From assembly GCF_014196225.1 (NCBI RefSeq), contig NZ_JACIDI010000012.1, forward strand, positions 22,079 through 86,078: a DNA stretch of 64,000 nt, written 5' to 3'. Source of the stretch: Bacteroides pyogenes (lineage in GTDB: Bacteria > Bacteroidota > Bacteroidia > Bacteroidales > Bacteroidaceae). The notes beneath the pieces were generated by a model. That model worked only from the letters and a program-made list of their open reading frames with translations, did no database searches and was not told the origin of the DNA. How positions within the stretch are numbered: the first letter of the stretch is position 1; each line of letters starts with the position of its first letter. Position numbers and translations under genes: made by a program. This document shows positions 42,535 to 52,584 of the stretch, piece after piece.

Positions 42535-43794
42535 TTAATGGGTGGCTTTGTACCACGAAGTTTCAGTCTTCGTTGTAATGGTGGTGGGGTGGATGCTCGG
42601 ATCGGATATGGTAATGCCGGAGAAAGTATGAATCTTTTCTGTCCCCGGTGGGTATGGAAGAGACATAGAGTAATAATATTCCGTATGCCGCTTATAGGGA
42701 ACTGTGCGTTGAAGCTGCCTATTGAGCTGGTCGAGCAAGGCGGGATCTTTGCAGAGTTTGGCGGCATAGTCGCCGCAATCGAAAAATTTCACAGGGTTAT
42801 ATCCGTCCAGCTTTTGCAATGTTCCGAGCAACGTCTCGTCGAACGTAAACCGTTGGTTGATGTCTCTCATGATGGAGGCCAGATCGTCCAACTCCGAACA
42901 TTTGGTGACACTTATCGTTCCGTAGGGGTATTTATAGTTTGAATAGAAAGAGTAGAACCCTTCTGTAATTCCTCTGTAATTTACATTTCCTAACAGATGC
43001 TTCCCTATGATGTCGTACGGCATGCCGTGTTCCATGATTTCACAGGTGGAGCCGATCAGGTGACCGGTGGCCTTTCTTAACTCATAGGCTACTTCGATGG
43101 TTGCCATATAACAATCGTCGAACAGTATGTACTCCATTTTCATTCCGGCATCGGCAATCGCATCGGCAAGTGTCTTGATTTCCGTCTGATATTGGCTGGT
43201 GGTTCCTCCGAAATAACGTGTCATTGGTCTGTCGGTGTGCTCCCAATGATCTTTGTATGTCTCAATCGTTTGTTTGCCTACCTGTCGGCTGCTGCGTATC
43301 GTTTTTTCTTTTGCCGACACAGGCAGCCATCCCATGCCGTGACATCCGATAACCATTCCGTATCGGGGGGCTTCGGCATAACTCCGGACATCTTTCAGAA
43401 TGGAACTTATTCCGGCCGTAGTGGTGTATTCGGGCGTGGAGGAGAAGCGATATTCTTTCAACACTTTACGGGTGACTCGCTGTCGTTGCTCCGGATAAAA
43501 GGGAGATCGGCTGTAAACGAACTCGAAAAGAGTGGCCCGTGTGGGGCTTTCGGCCAGAAACACAAGAACTTTTTCGTTGCTCAATCCCCGCTCCAATATG
43601 GCTTTTTCCATGTCATCGATATTTTTATGGAAAGCGTTCAGCAGATTGTTCGACCAAGGCATGTACATGAATACGGTCTGCCTCTCTGTTTCTACGGGAT
43701 CGGGATCGTCGTTCTTACACGCAATCACACTGAATGATAAGACTAAAAATAAGACGGCTGATTTCAGCCGGTCGCAATATTCCTTTCGTTTCAT
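42535..43794 (-). CDS. Clostripain-family (C11) cysteine peptidase lipoprotein
   Basis: Surface or periplasmic protease of 419 residues; start MKRKEYCDRLKS (43794). Lipobox FSVIAC gives lipid attachment at Cys26. The C11 fold is shown by VFMYMPWSNNLLNAF at the start of the domain, the catalytic His152 in VIGCHGMGWLP and Cys228 in ILFDDCYMATIEVAYEL. Members cleave after arginine or lysine and some Bacteroides ones act as virulence factors (fragipain). Upstream on the same strand lies the leader/terminator element copy B, so expression may depend on read-through of that terminator. The frame is open through the leader, but those codons overlap promoter and hairpin. Confidence 0.9.
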   Translation of the reverse strand: MKRKEYCDRLKSAVLFLVLSFSVIACKNDDPDPVETERQTVFMYMPWSNNLLNAFHKNIDDMEKAILERGLSNEKVLVFLAESPTRATLFEFVYSRSPFYPEQRQRVTRKVLKEYRFSSTPEYTTTAGISSILKDVRSYAEAPRYGMVIGCHGMGWLPVSAKEKTIRSSRQVGKQTIETYKDHWEHTDRPMTRYFGGTTSQYQTEIKTLADAIADAGMKMEYILFDDCYMATIEVAYELRKATGHLIGSTCEIMEHGMPYDIIGKHLLGNVNYRGITEGFYSFYSNYKYPYGTISVTKCSELDDLASIMRDINQRFTFDETLLGTLQKLDGYNPVKFFDCGDYAAKLCKDPALLDQLNRQLQRTVPYKRHTEYYYSMSLPYPPGTEKIHTFSGITISDPSIHPTTITTKTETSWYKATH

Positions 43795-43862
43795 GAATCT
43801 GTTTTTCAGTTTGATGTTTCTTTCCGAAACGGTTTTTCTTACGTTGTTTTTAAAGTATAGGT

Positions 43863-44036
43863 AAAAAAAAAGGAGTACCGCTGTACTCCAACCTTTGTTA
43901 ACCTTAAATCTAATACTATGAAAAACACATTGCAAAGATACGGACTTTTTGCTAATCTGCAAGCATATCTGCCGGAAAGATGTGTTTTATAACATTGATT
44001 AATATTTTTCTTCTCCAATTCTATTTTTATTAAGGA
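43863..44036 (-). ncRNA. Copy B of the leader element, upstream of the C11 peptidase
   Basis: Minus strand: TTG (43962-43960), 19-bp spacer, TATCTTTG (43940-43933), leader, hairpin 43889-43872 (7-bp stem GGAGTAC/GTACTCC, loop AGCG) and nine T, ending 69 bp before the peptidase start codon. It could make a free short RNA or attenuate the peptidase gene. Confidence 0.75.
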
Positions 44037-44161
44037 AATCGGGACGGAGATATTTATCTTTATCGGTGTCTGAGGAATGTATCTGTCATCTGATGGCCGA
44101 TTGTACTATATACAAAATAAGTCCCGTTTGCGGGAGACAGACATATCAATATGAATTGTTT

Positions 44162-45817
44162 TTACATGCAGTCGGAACCGGAGAGCCATTCGCCCCTGAA
44201 TGAAGGCGTTGACTTCTGGATCTCCGATTCGAAGCCGAACCAATATCCGTGTCCTTCCTCGTCGACGGGCAGGAAACAGAGGCGGAGGTTTCCGTGATAC
44301 GAACCGTAAACCGTATTCCACTGCGGGGGCGGAACCTGATGTTTCGTCTTCACTTTCTCGGCAGGAGCTTTTTTGAGCGACATGCCCGCTTCTATCCATG
44401 CAATGCTGACTTGGGTGAGATAAGACGGATAATGTTTTTTGCAGAAATCGTAAAGAATCAGTCCGCGCCGTTCGAGGCTCAACGGGCTGTCTATCACGTC
44501 GGTTTCGACCAGATGCCGTAGCAGGTCGTGCAGGAACGGTTCGTTTTCCGTAATCAGCAGGCGAGTGATGCTTCTCCATATGGGAGCGTTGTAAAATCCG
44601 TCCAACAGCCGCGACAGGTGATGGGCCGTTTGCAGCTCTTCGATGGTGATTTCGCGGGTTTGCAGCACTTCGTATGGTGGGAGAGGAGAGTATTGTATGC
44701 CGAGTTCGCCGGCTCTTCTGCGCATCTCGGTGCCGGGAAGAAGCTTGAGAGACTCCAGCTGGATTTCTCCCGCGCCGTATCCCGCCAGCGTGCGGACGTC
44801 TTCGAATATTTCCGATAGCCGGTAAAGCGGCAGGCCGGCAATGAGGTCGGCATGTGTTTCCATATTCTTCAGCGAGCACAGATAACGGAGTCCTGCCAGC
44901 GCATCGTCGAGTTTTCCCATGCGCCGGCTTTGTTGCAGCACGGGTTCGCGCAGGCTTTGAATGCCCGTCTCCAGATGCAGCAGTCCCGGAGGAGCGGCCG
45001 CGAGATATTGCTTTAACTCTTCCGACAGCAGGGCGGGATGAATCTCCAAGTGGAAACACATGTCCGGAAATTCGCCGAACAGGCCCAGCAGGGCTTTGGC
45101 CCTTTGGTGGTTGTAGTTGAACGTGCGGTCGAGTACGCGCACATTCTTTATGCCGTGCCGATGAATGACTTGCAGGCGTTTGCGCACATCTTCGACGGGA
45201 AGCGTGCGCACGGGTTTTTCTCCGCCGCTCACGCAGAAAGCGCAGGTGTTGAAACAGCCGCGCGTGGTTTCTAACTGAACGAAAGGCTTGTCCCAGTTGA
45301 AAAAACGGCTTTCTTCGGGAGCGGTCAGTCCGGCGAAGTTCGCCACACGTGCCAGACCGTTGTCGTGATACTCGTTCTGCTCGTCGAGATAGCAGAAGCC
45401 CGTTATTTCCTTCCACTCCTTGCTGCACCGGTCCCAAAGCCGCAACCAACGGGGAACCGATTCTTCGCCCTCTCCGCGGAAAACTCCGGTGACAAACCTG
45501 TTCTTGCGGAGAAACTCTTCGTTATCGCCCAGAAACTCGGGACCTCCGAGCACGATCCGGCAATGCGGCAGCAATGCTTTGACACGTGAGGTGATGTGCA
45601 GCAGCTGCTCGTGATTGAACAGCCAGTTGGTGGCGGCAAGAATGTCGGGGCGGTGGCGGCAAACCTGCTGCACCACACTGCCGGTACTTTCGTTGATCGT
45701 AGCCGATACGGCGCACCATTCCACAGATGTGTCGCAGGCTATTTGCGCGTGAATGGCAGGCAATGCTAATGAGGAATGAGCGTACGAACTGTTTAAATCG
45801 AGCCAAAGAAGTTTCAT
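44162..45817 (-). CDS. B12-binding-domain radical SAM protein (DUF4080 type)
   Basis: 551 residues, start MKLLWLDLNSSYAHSSLALP (45817), the usual start of this family; the longer frame is leader. N-terminal cobalamin-binding-like Rossmann domain (about 1-140), then radical SAM core with TTRGCFNTCAFCVSGG, whose CxxxCxxC cysteines bind the 4Fe-4S cluster, and a C-terminal DUF4080 domain. Function of the family is unknown; related enzymes methylate or alter RNA and peptides. Single gene, divergent from the MscS gene. Confidence 0.88.
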   Translation of the reverse strand: MKLLWLDLNSSYAHSSLALPAIHAQIACDTSVEWCAVSATINESTGSVVQQVCRHRPDILAATNWLFNHEQLLHITSRVKALLPHCRIVLGGPEFLGDNEEFLRKNRFVTGVFRGEGEESVPRWLRLWDRCSKEWKEITGFCYLDEQNEYHDNGLARVANFAGLTAPEESRFFNWDKPFVQLETTRGCFNTCAFCVSGGEKPVRTLPVEDVRKRLQVIHRHGIKNVRVLDRTFNYNHQRAKALLGLFGEFPDMCFHLEIHPALLSEELKQYLAAAPPGLLHLETGIQSLREPVLQQSRRMGKLDDALAGLRYLCSLKNMETHADLIAGLPLYRLSEIFEDVRTLAGYGAGEIQLESLKLLPGTEMRRRAGELGIQYSPLPPYEVLQTREITIEELQTAHHLSRLLDGFYNAPIWRSITRLLITENEPFLHDLLRHLVETDVIDSPLSLERRGLILYDFCKKHYPSYLTQVSIAWIEAGMSLKKAPAEKVKTKHQVPPPQWNTVYGSYHGNLRLCFLPVDEEGHGYWFGFESEIQKSTPSFRGEWLSGSDCM

Positions 45818-45914
45818 GCGGGTGTTAATTGTGCGGCAAAAGTACGAAAAAAAACGTGTCCTTGCTTTATAACATAATCTGAAAAATGTTATCTTTGCGA
45901 TAAATAGGCCGAAC

Positions 45915-46760
45915 ATGGAAGGATCTGATAAAATTGAAAACATTCTCAATTTCTCTATTTTGAAATTGGGAGAAGGGTTCGATCTCAATGTATTATCGGT
46001 GATTGAGATTGTGCTTGTGATTGTGATAGCCTTTTTCCTGCTGCTCATGATCAAAAAAGGTATTTATGGAGTTTCTCGTCTGGACTTGGGCAAGAAATAT
46101 GCTCTTTATAACCTGATCCGCTATGTGATTACGATTATCGCTTTCTGCTTTTTACTGGAGATTTTCGGATTCAATATTAAGATATTGCTGGCAGGCTCGG
46201 CAGCTTTGCTGGTGGGCGTCGGTCTGGGTTTGCAGAATTTGTTCAGCGACTTCGTTTCGGGCATTATCTTATTGGTCGATTCGTCGGTGAAGGTAGGAGA
46301 CGTGATAGAGGTCAACGGATTGGTTTGTCAGGTGATAGCAATCAACTTGCGTACCACGCTTGTATTGACTCGCGACGACAAGTTTATATTGCTTCCCAAT
46401 ACGCAACTGACTAAAAACGAACTTATCAACTGGACGCATGCGACTTCTTCTTCCCGGTTCGACGTGACGGTGGGAGTAGATTACGATTCCGATATAGACC
46501 TTGTGACCCATATTATGCAGGAAATCTGCGAAAAAGAACCGGGAATACTTGATACGCCCAAACCTTTTGTTCGTTTTAACAACTTCGGCGAAAATGCTTT
46601 GCAGTTCTCTGTTTACTTTTGGTGTGCAAACATGTTCCGGGTGGAAAACACAAAGAGCGAAGTGCGGCGGAAGATATTGAAAGAGTTTCGTTTTCAAGGG
46701 ATTAAGATTCCCTTTCCCCAGCGGGTGGTGCACATTCAGGAGAACGCTTCCGAAGATTGA
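45915..46760 (+). CDS. mscS: MscS-family small-conductance mechanosensitive channel
   Basis: Inner-membrane channel that vents solutes on hypo-osmotic shock. 281 residues: three hydrophobic helices (about 27-48, 66-86, 90-125), the pore helix with glycine-alanine packing (LLAGSAALLVGVGLGLQNLFSDFVSG) and the cytoplasmic beta/alpha domain (VKVGDVIEVNGLVCQVIAINLRTT onward). A -7 box TATCTTTG is at 45890-45897. Complete and typical. Convergent with the pseudouridine synthase gene. Confidence 0.94.
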   Translation: MEGSDKIENILNFSILKLGEGFDLNVLSVIEIVLVIVIAFFLLLMIKKGIYGVSRLDLGKKYALYNLIRYVITIIAFCFLLEIFGFNIKILLAGSAALLVGVGLGLQNLFSDFVSGIILLVDSSVKVGDVIEVNGLVCQVIAINLRTTLVLTRDDKFILLPNTQLTKNELINWTHATSSSRFDVTVGVDYDSDIDLVTHIMQEICEKEPGILDTPKPFVRFNNFGENALQFSVYFWCANMFRVENTKSEVRRKILKEFRFQGIKIPFPQRVVHIQENASED

Positions 46761-46837
46761 CCGCATCCGTATGCCGAAACGCGTTGGGCCGTTTTTACAA
46801 AACCATTATTCTCTGCCGATTGCTTTCGGCAGGTTCT

Positions 46838-46995
46838 GAAAGAGCAACGCTGTTCTTCTCTGGTCTCGCGGGCCCTGCACATTTCGTTGTCGGTAACCTG
46901 TCCCGAAAGCGGTGCGGTTTTTCTCTGGTCTTGCAGACCCTGCACATTTCGCTGTTCGGAACCTGTCCCGAAAGCAACGCCGTTCTTTTTTCTGT
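46838..46995. repeat. 65-66-bp tandem repeat between convergent genes
   Basis: CTCTGGTCT(C/T)GC-GG-CCCTGCACATTTCG at 46858 and 46923 (65 bp); CCTGTCCCGAAAGC blocks repeat with the same period, and a diverged earlier unit starts near 46838. The whole 290-bp gap between mscS and the pseudouridine synthase is otherwise featureless. Confidence 0.85.
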
Positions 46996-47051
46996 CCGCT
47001 GCTTTCGGCAAAGAACGGTATAAATTCTTCAGGACAAAGTTAAAGCGGTTT

Positions 47052-48038
47052 TTATTGCTTTTTCAAGAACAGCTTTTTGAAATCCGAAGGATAAGGTGTT
47101 TCAAACTCCATCAGATCTCCTGTTACGGGATGGTAAAAGCAGAGTTTGAAGGCATGGAGCGCCAGACGGGCGATGGGGTTGGGCACATCTTTTCCGCCAT
47201 ACCTCCCGTCGCCGATGACGGGATGTCCCAAATCTTGCATGTGCACGCGTATCTGATTCTTTCGCCCGGTTTCCAGATCGAGTTCCATCAGGGAGTACCC
47301 GTTGGCACGTTTGATTGTTTTGTAGTGGGTTATCGATTTGGCCCCTCCGTCATCGTATCGGCTGGAACTCACGTAAATAGTTTTGTCCGTGAGCCATGAC
47401 ACGATGGTGTCGTAATCTTTCTCCACTGTTCCCTCCACCACCGCTACATAACGGCGGTCGGTCACGATATCGTGCCAGTTGTCGCGCAGCGTGCGTTGAG
47501 TTTTTTCATCTTTGGCGAACATCATCAGTCCGGAAGTATCTCTGTCGAGGCGGTGAACAATATATACCCGGTACTGACGTCCCGAACGTTGCACATATTC
47601 GTTCAGTATGGTGTATGCCGTGCGCTCTTTCTTCCATTCGGTATTCACCGAAAGAAGTCCTTGCATCTTTTCGACGACAATAATATACCGATCCTCGTAT
47701 ACGATTTTCAGCAGCCTGTTGTGAAACTCTTTCTTCCCTTTTTCTTTGCTGATTTGCACTTTCATTCCCGGCTTCAGCGGAAAGTTGAATTGAGTCGTAA
47801 TGACTTTGTCTACCAAAACCACCCGTTTGCTGAGTAATGATTTCAGTTTGGTGCGGCTGGCATCCGGCATTTTGGCGGCAAGGAACTCCATTAGCTCCAT
47901 AGGTTCGCTTACCGAATAATCGGTATATTGGGCACGTGCTTTCTCAGCAGGGGTTCTTCTCGGTCTTTTCTTCATTCTTTTATTCTTTGAGGCAGTATAT
48001 TCTTTTTCTTTCGATGGGTGTGCAAGGCTTTTACGCAT
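47052..48038 (-). CDS. RluA-family pseudouridine synthase
   Basis: Converts uridine to pseudouridine in ribosomal RNA or tRNA. S4 RNA-binding domain (about residues 50-110), then the synthase domain with the RluA signature HRLDRDTSGLMMF containing the catalytic Asp, and the closing KNQIRVHMQDLGHPVIGD. 328 residues. The ATG overlaps the stop of the upstream methyltransferase gene (TAATG), so translation is coupled and both belong to one RNA-modification operon. A second possible start lies at MKKRPRRTP (47975). Confidence 0.93.
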   Translation of the reverse strand: MRKSLAHPSKEKEYTASKNKRMKKRPRRTPAEKARAQYTDYSVSEPMELMEFLAAKMPDASRTKLKSLLSKRVVLVDKVITTQFNFPLKPGMKVQISKEKGKKEFHNRLLKIVYEDRYIIVVEKMQGLLSVNTEWKKERTAYTILNEYVQRSGRQYRVYIVHRLDRDTSGLMMFAKDEKTQRTLRDNWHDIVTDRRYVAVVEGTVEKDYDTIVSWLTDKTIYVSSSRYDDGGAKSITHYKTIKRANGYSLMELDLETGRKNQIRVHMQDLGHPVIGDGRYGGKDVPNPIARLALHAFKLCFYHPVTGDLMEFETPYPSDFKKLFLKKQ

Positions 48039-49456
48039 TAACGCAATTCCAGCAAAACGACATTCTCTACGTGGTGGGTGTGCGGGAACATATCCACCGG
48101 TTGCACGGCCGTTACCTTATACTTCCCGTCGAGCAACTGCAAGTCGCGCGCTTGTGTAGCGGGGTTGCAGCTTACGTAAACAATTCGCTTCGGTTCGGCA
48201 AACAGGATAACGTCGATCACATCCTGATGCATGCCGGCACGCGGAGGATCTGTAATGATGACGTCCGGCCTTCCGTGCTCGTTGATGAAATCTTGCGTCA
48301 GTATGTCTTTCATGTCTCCGGCATAGAACAAAGCGTTTTCTATTCCGTTGATTTCGGCGTTGACCTTGGCGTCTTCAATCGCTTCGGGCACATATTCGAT
48401 ACCGATGACCTGTCGTGCCCGACGAGACACGAAATTGGCAATCGTACCCGTTCCGGTATACAGGTCGTACACCAGTTCGTTTCCGGTCAGTCCGGCAAAG
48501 TCTCTCGCCACCTTATATAAAGTGTATGCCTGTTCGGAATTTGTCTGGTAGAATGACTTCGGCCCGACTTTGAAACGGAGTCCTTCCATTTCCTCGAAGA
48601 TATGGTCGTTTCCTTTATACACGTGCACGTCGAGATCGTTGATGGTGTCGTTGCACTTATTATTTATAATGTATAATAGCGAGCTGATTTCCGGAAACGA
48701 ATCGGCCACGAACTGCAACAGTCGGTTGAAAAGCTCCATTTCATGCTCCTCCGTGATCTTGCAAATCACAATCACCATCAGTTCACCTGTTGAAGAGGTG
48801 CGTACGATCATGTTGCGCAACATTCCTTCCTGCGTGCGCAGGTTGATGAACGAATAGTCGTGCTCGTAGGCATAATCGCGTATGGCGTTGCGTATCCGGT
48901 TGGAAATGTCATCCTGCAACCAGCACTTTTCGATGGCAAGCACCTTGTCGAACGCGCCGGGAATGTGGAAGCCTACGGCATTCATCTGTTCATATTTCAC
49001 ATCCTGACGGACTTCTTCTGTAGTCAGCCAGCGTTTGTTGGAAAACGTGAATTCCAGCTTATTTCGATAGAACTCGGTTTTTTCGGAACCCAGAATGGGT
49101 GAAATTTCCGGAAGATCGATTTTTCCTATCCGCCGCAAGTTGTCTTCCACCTGCTTCTGTTTGTATCTGATTTGTTCGGAGTAAGGCAGCACTTGCCACT
49201 TGCATCCGCCGCATACTCCGTAATGTTGGCAGAAAGGAACGGCCCGGTTGGGGGAATACTCATGAAACTTCACCGCCTCGGCTTCGGCATATTTGTTTTT
49301 TTTACGCTTGATTTGCAAGTCTACCACATCGCCCGGCACCACATAGGGAACAAAAATCACCAGATCATTCACTTTCGCGATGGCTTTCCCTTCGGCTGCC
49401 ACATCTAAAATTGTAACCTTCTCCAATAAGGGAAGCTCTTTTTTCTTTCTTGCCAC
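48038..49456 (-). CDS. rlmD: 23S rRNA (uracil-5-)-methyltransferase, RlmD/RumA family
   Basis: SAM-dependent m5U methyltransferase, 472 residues. TRAM domain at the N terminus (about 8-70), cluster cysteines in FCQHYGVCGGCKWQ, then the methyltransferase with YDLYTGTGTIANF (SAM site), IITDPPRAGMHQDV, and VSCNPATQARDL with the catalytic Cys. Bacteroides RlmD-type enzymes may act on 23S U747/U1939 positions; which one cannot be said. Coupled to the pseudouridine synthase downstream and divergent from ppdK. Confidence 0.92.
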   Translation of the reverse strand: MARKKKELPLLEKVTILDVAAEGKAIAKVNDLVIFVPYVVPGDVVDLQIKRKKNKYAEAEAVKFHEYSPNRAVPFCQHYGVCGGCKWQVLPYSEQIRYKQKQVEDNLRRIGKIDLPEISPILGSEKTEFYRNKLEFTFSNKRWLTTEEVRQDVKYEQMNAVGFHIPGAFDKVLAIEKCWLQDDISNRIRNAIRDYAYEHDYSFINLRTQEGMLRNMIVRTSSTGELMVIVICKITEEHEMELFNRLLQFVADSFPEISSLLYIINNKCNDTINDLDVHVYKGNDHIFEEMEGLRFKVGPKSFYQTNSEQAYTLYKVARDFAGLTGNELVYDLYTGTGTIANFVSRRARQVIGIEYVPEAIEDAKVNAEINGIENALFYAGDMKDILTQDFINEHGRPDVIITDPPRAGMHQDVIDVILFAEPKRIVYVSCNPATQARDLQLLDGKYKVTAVQPVDMFPHTHHVENVVLLELR

Positions 49457-49606
49457 TTTTATACCAGTCTAAATAATTCGGTCGCAAAATTAGATATTTT
49501 TCCGGAAATATTTCGTGTATTTACAAATATTCGGAATTGTAAAGTCGAAATTGCATTTTGCAAGAAAGTTTTTAATGGAAAAGTTTTATGGTTTGCGAAA
49601 TATACT

Positions 49607-49614
49607 TAGATTTG
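49607..49614 (+). promoter_or_regulatory. Candidate -7 box for ppdK
   Basis: TAGATTTG fits TAnnTTTG and lies 40 bp before the ATG. The -33 box is not clear (TTTG at 49592 is too close). Confidence 0.5.
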
Positions 49615-49654
49615 CGACCGAAAGAAAACATAGCGAAACTTTAAACACAATATT

Positions 49655-52375
49655 ATGGACAAAAAAAGAGTTTATACCTTTGGTAACGGTCAGGCGGAAG
49701 GAAGAGCCGACATGAAAAACCTTCTGGGAGGTAAAGGCGCTAACCTTGCCGAAATGAATCTTATCGGAATTCCTGTGCCTCCGGGATTCACAATAACTAC
49801 TGATGTATGTACGGAATACAACAAGTTGGGACGCGATAAAGTGGTGGAACTGCTGAAAGACGAAGTAGTAAAAGCCATTGCCCACCTTGAAGTGCTGATG
49901 AAATCGAAATTCGGCGACATAGACAACCCCTTGTTGGTTTCGGTTCGTTCGGGAGCCCGCGCATCCATGCCGGGAATGATGGATACCATTCTCAATCTCG
50001 GTTTGAATGACGAAGTGGTGGAGGGAATCGTGCGCAAGACGAACAATCCTCGTTTCGCATGGGATTCGTACCGTCGCTTTGTGCAGATGTACGGAGATGT
50101 GGTGTTGGGTATGAAACCGACGAACAAGGAAGACATCGATCCGTTCGAAGCGATTATCGAAGAGGTGAAAGAAGCGAAAGGCGTGAAGCTCGACAATGAG
50201 CTGGCTGTAGAAGACCTGAAAGAATTGGTGACTAAATTCAAAGCTGCCGTAAAAGCCCGGACAGGAAAAGACTTCCCGACTTGCGCGTACGAACAACTTT
50301 GGGGGGCTATCTGCGCCGTATTCGATTCATGGATGAACGAACGAGCCATCCTGTATCGCAAAATGGAAGGAATACCCGATGAATGGGGTACTGCTGTTAA
50401 TGTACAGGCAATGGTGTTCGGCAATATGGGCGATACTTCGGCTACGGGCGTGTGTTTCTCTCGTGACGCCGGTACGGGCGAAAACCTTTTCAACGGCGAA
50501 TACCTGATTAACGCGCAGGGTGAAGACGTAGTGGCAGGTATCCGCACACCGCAACAGATTACAAAGATAGGTTCGCAACGTTGGGCCGAGTTGGCAGGAG
50601 TGACAGAGGAGCTGCGTGCCGTAAAATTCCCGTCGATGGAAGAGGCCATGCCGGAAATATATAAAGAATTGGATGCTTTGCAGACCAAGCTGGAGAACCA
50701 TTATAAAGATATGCAGGATATGGAGTTTACCGTACAGGAAGGAAAGCTCTGGTTCTTGCAGACACGTAACGGCAAGCGTACAGGCGCGGCCATGGTGAAA
50801 ATTGCGATGGACTTGCTGCGCGAGGGTATGATTGATGAAAAGACCGCTTTGCTCCGTGTAGAACCCAACAAATTGGACGAATTGCTTCATCCCGTATTCG
50901 ATAAAGATGCTTTGAAACAAGCCAAAGTTTTGACCCGTGGTTTGCCGGCCTCTCCGGGCGCCGCTTCCGGACAGATCGTGTTCTTTGCTGAAGATGCTGC
51001 CGAATGGGATGCCGCAGGAAAGAAAGTCGTGATGGTTCGTATTGAAACTTCTCCTGAGGACTTGGCAGGTATGGCTGTGGCACAAGGTATTCTTACGGCT
51101 CGCGGCGGTATGACTTCGCATGCGGCTGTGGTTGCCCGCGGTATGGGAAAATGCTGTGTGTCGGGCGCCGGCGCATTGAATATCGACTATAAGGCACGTA
51201 CGGTAGAAGTGGATGGCATCGTTCTGAAAGAAGGCGATTATATCTCTTTGAACGGAAGTACGGGAGAAGTGTATAAGGGACAAGTGCAAACGAAAGCGGC
51301 CGAACTTTCAGGCGATTTTTCCGACTTGATGAAACTGGCCGACAAATATACCCGCTTACAAGTGCGTACAAATGCCGATACCCCTCACGATGCTGCCGTA
51401 GCTCGTAACTTCGGTGCTGTGGGAATCGGTCTTTGCCGCACGGAACATATGTTCTTCGAAGGAGAAAAGATTAAGGCGATGCGAGAAATGATTTTGTCGG
51501 AAAACTCCGAAGGGCGTCGTAAAGCACTGGCAAAGATACTTCCTTACCAGCAGGCAGACTTCAAAGGAATTTTCAAGGCCATGGCGGGATTCCCGGTTAC
51601 GGTGCGTCTGCTCGACCCTCCTTTGCATGAGTTCGTTCCGCACGATATGAAGGGGCAACAGGAGATGGCCGATACAATGGGCGTAAGCCTGCAATATATC
51701 CAGCAAAGGGTAGAATCGCTGTGTGAACATAACCCGATGTTGGGTCACCGTGGTTGCCGTTTGGGAAATACGTACCCCGAAATTACCCAGATGCAGACGC
51801 GCGCTATTCTGGGCGCAGCTTTGGAATTGAAGAAAGAAGGAGTGGAAACGCATCCTGAAATCATGGTTCCACTCACAGGTATTCTGTATGAGTTTAAAGA
51901 ACAGGAGAAAGTCATCCGCGAAGAGGCTGAAGAACTGTTTGCCGAAATGGGTGACAGAATCGATTTCAAGGTAGGTACGATGATCGAGATTCCGCGTGCA
52001 GCTTTGACTGCCGACCGAATCGCTTCTTCCGCCGAGTTCTTCTCATTCGGAACGAACGACTTGACGCAGATGACTTTCGGTTATTCCCGCGATGACATCG
52101 CCTCTTTCTTGCCGGTTTATCTGGAAAAGAAAATTTTGAAGGTAGACCCGTTCCAGGTACTCGATCAGAAAGGCGTAGGCCAACTTGTAAGTATGGCTAC
52201 TGAGAAAGGACGCGCCATTCGCCCAGATCTTAAGTGCGGAATCTGTGGAGAGCATGGCGGTGAACCTTCATCCGTGAAATTCTGCCACAGGGTCGGATTG
52301 AACTACGTAAGCTGTTCTCCGTTCAGAGTTCCTATTGCACGGTTAGCGGCGGCGCAGGCAGCGATCGAGGAATAA
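49655..52375 (+). CDS. ppdK: Pyruvate, phosphate dikinase
   Basis: Interconverts pyruvate, ATP and phosphate with PEP, AMP and pyrophosphate; a central glycolytic/gluconeogenic enzyme in anaerobes. 906 residues, full length. Nucleotide-binding N-terminal domain (LLGGKGANLAEM, VSVRSGARASMPGMMDTILN), central swivel domain with the phospho-carrier His489 in GGMTSHAAVVARGMGKC, and PEP domain with GTNDLTQMTFG and CGICGEHGG (Cys864 as the catalytic cysteine). Single gene with an unusually repeat-rich 3' region derived from its terminator. Confidence 0.97.
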   Translation: MDKKRVYTFGNGQAEGRADMKNLLGGKGANLAEMNLIGIPVPPGFTITTDVCTEYNKLGRDKVVELLKDEVVKAIAHLEVLMKSKFGDIDNPLLVSVRSGARASMPGMMDTILNLGLNDEVVEGIVRKTNNPRFAWDSYRRFVQMYGDVVLGMKPTNKEDIDPFEAIIEEVKEAKGVKLDNELAVEDLKELVTKFKAAVKARTGKDFPTCAYEQLWGAICAVFDSWMNERAILYRKMEGIPDEWGTAVNVQAMVFGNMGDTSATGVCFSRDAGTGENLFNGEYLINAQGEDVVAGIRTPQQITKIGSQRWAELAGVTEELRAVKFPSMEEAMPEIYKELDALQTKLENHYKDMQDMEFTVQEGKLWFLQTRNGKRTGAAMVKIAMDLLREGMIDEKTALLRVEPNKLDELLHPVFDKDALKQAKVLTRGLPASPGAASGQIVFFAEDAAEWDAAGKKVVMVRIETSPEDLAGMAVAQGILTARGGMTSHAAVVARGMGKCCVSGAGALNIDYKARTVEVDGIVLKEGDYISLNGSTGEVYKGQVQTKAAELSGDFSDLMKLADKYTRLQVRTNADTPHDAAVARNFGAVGIGLCRTEHMFFEGEKIKAMREMILSENSEGRRKALAKILPYQQADFKGIFKAMAGFPVTVRLLDPPLHEFVPHDMKGQQEMADTMGVSLQYIQQRVESLCEHNPMLGHRGCRLGNTYPEITQMQTRAILGAALELKKEGVETHPEIMVPLTGILYEFKEQEKVIREEAEELFAEMGDRIDFKVGTMIEIPRAALTADRIASSAEFFSFGTNDLTQMTFGYSRDDIASFLPVYLEKKILKVDPFQVLDQKGVGQLVSMATEKGRAIRPDLKCGICGEHGGEPSSVKFCHRVGLNYVSCSPFRVPIARLAAAQAAIEE

Positions 52376-52526
52376 ATGTCGGTAGAGGACGGTTTGATTA
52401 TCACTACGCATTTTACGATGCAGCTGCAATCGGATCATAAATGCCGGACAGAGAGCATTCGAGGAATACGTTCGGATTGATAGAGTCGGGACGAAGACCC
52501 TGTAAGGCGGAAACCTGATTCCATAG

Positions 52527-52584
52527 AATCCCCTTATTTCTCCTTTCCTATTCATGGAACAAGACTGAAATGAGGGGATTTCTT
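52527..52584 (+). terminator. ppdK terminator
   Basis: 13-bp stem, AATCCCCTTATTT (52527-52539) with AAATGAGGGGATT (52568-52580), one wobble, then TCTTTT. The right arm heads the tandem array that follows. Confidence 0.88.
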
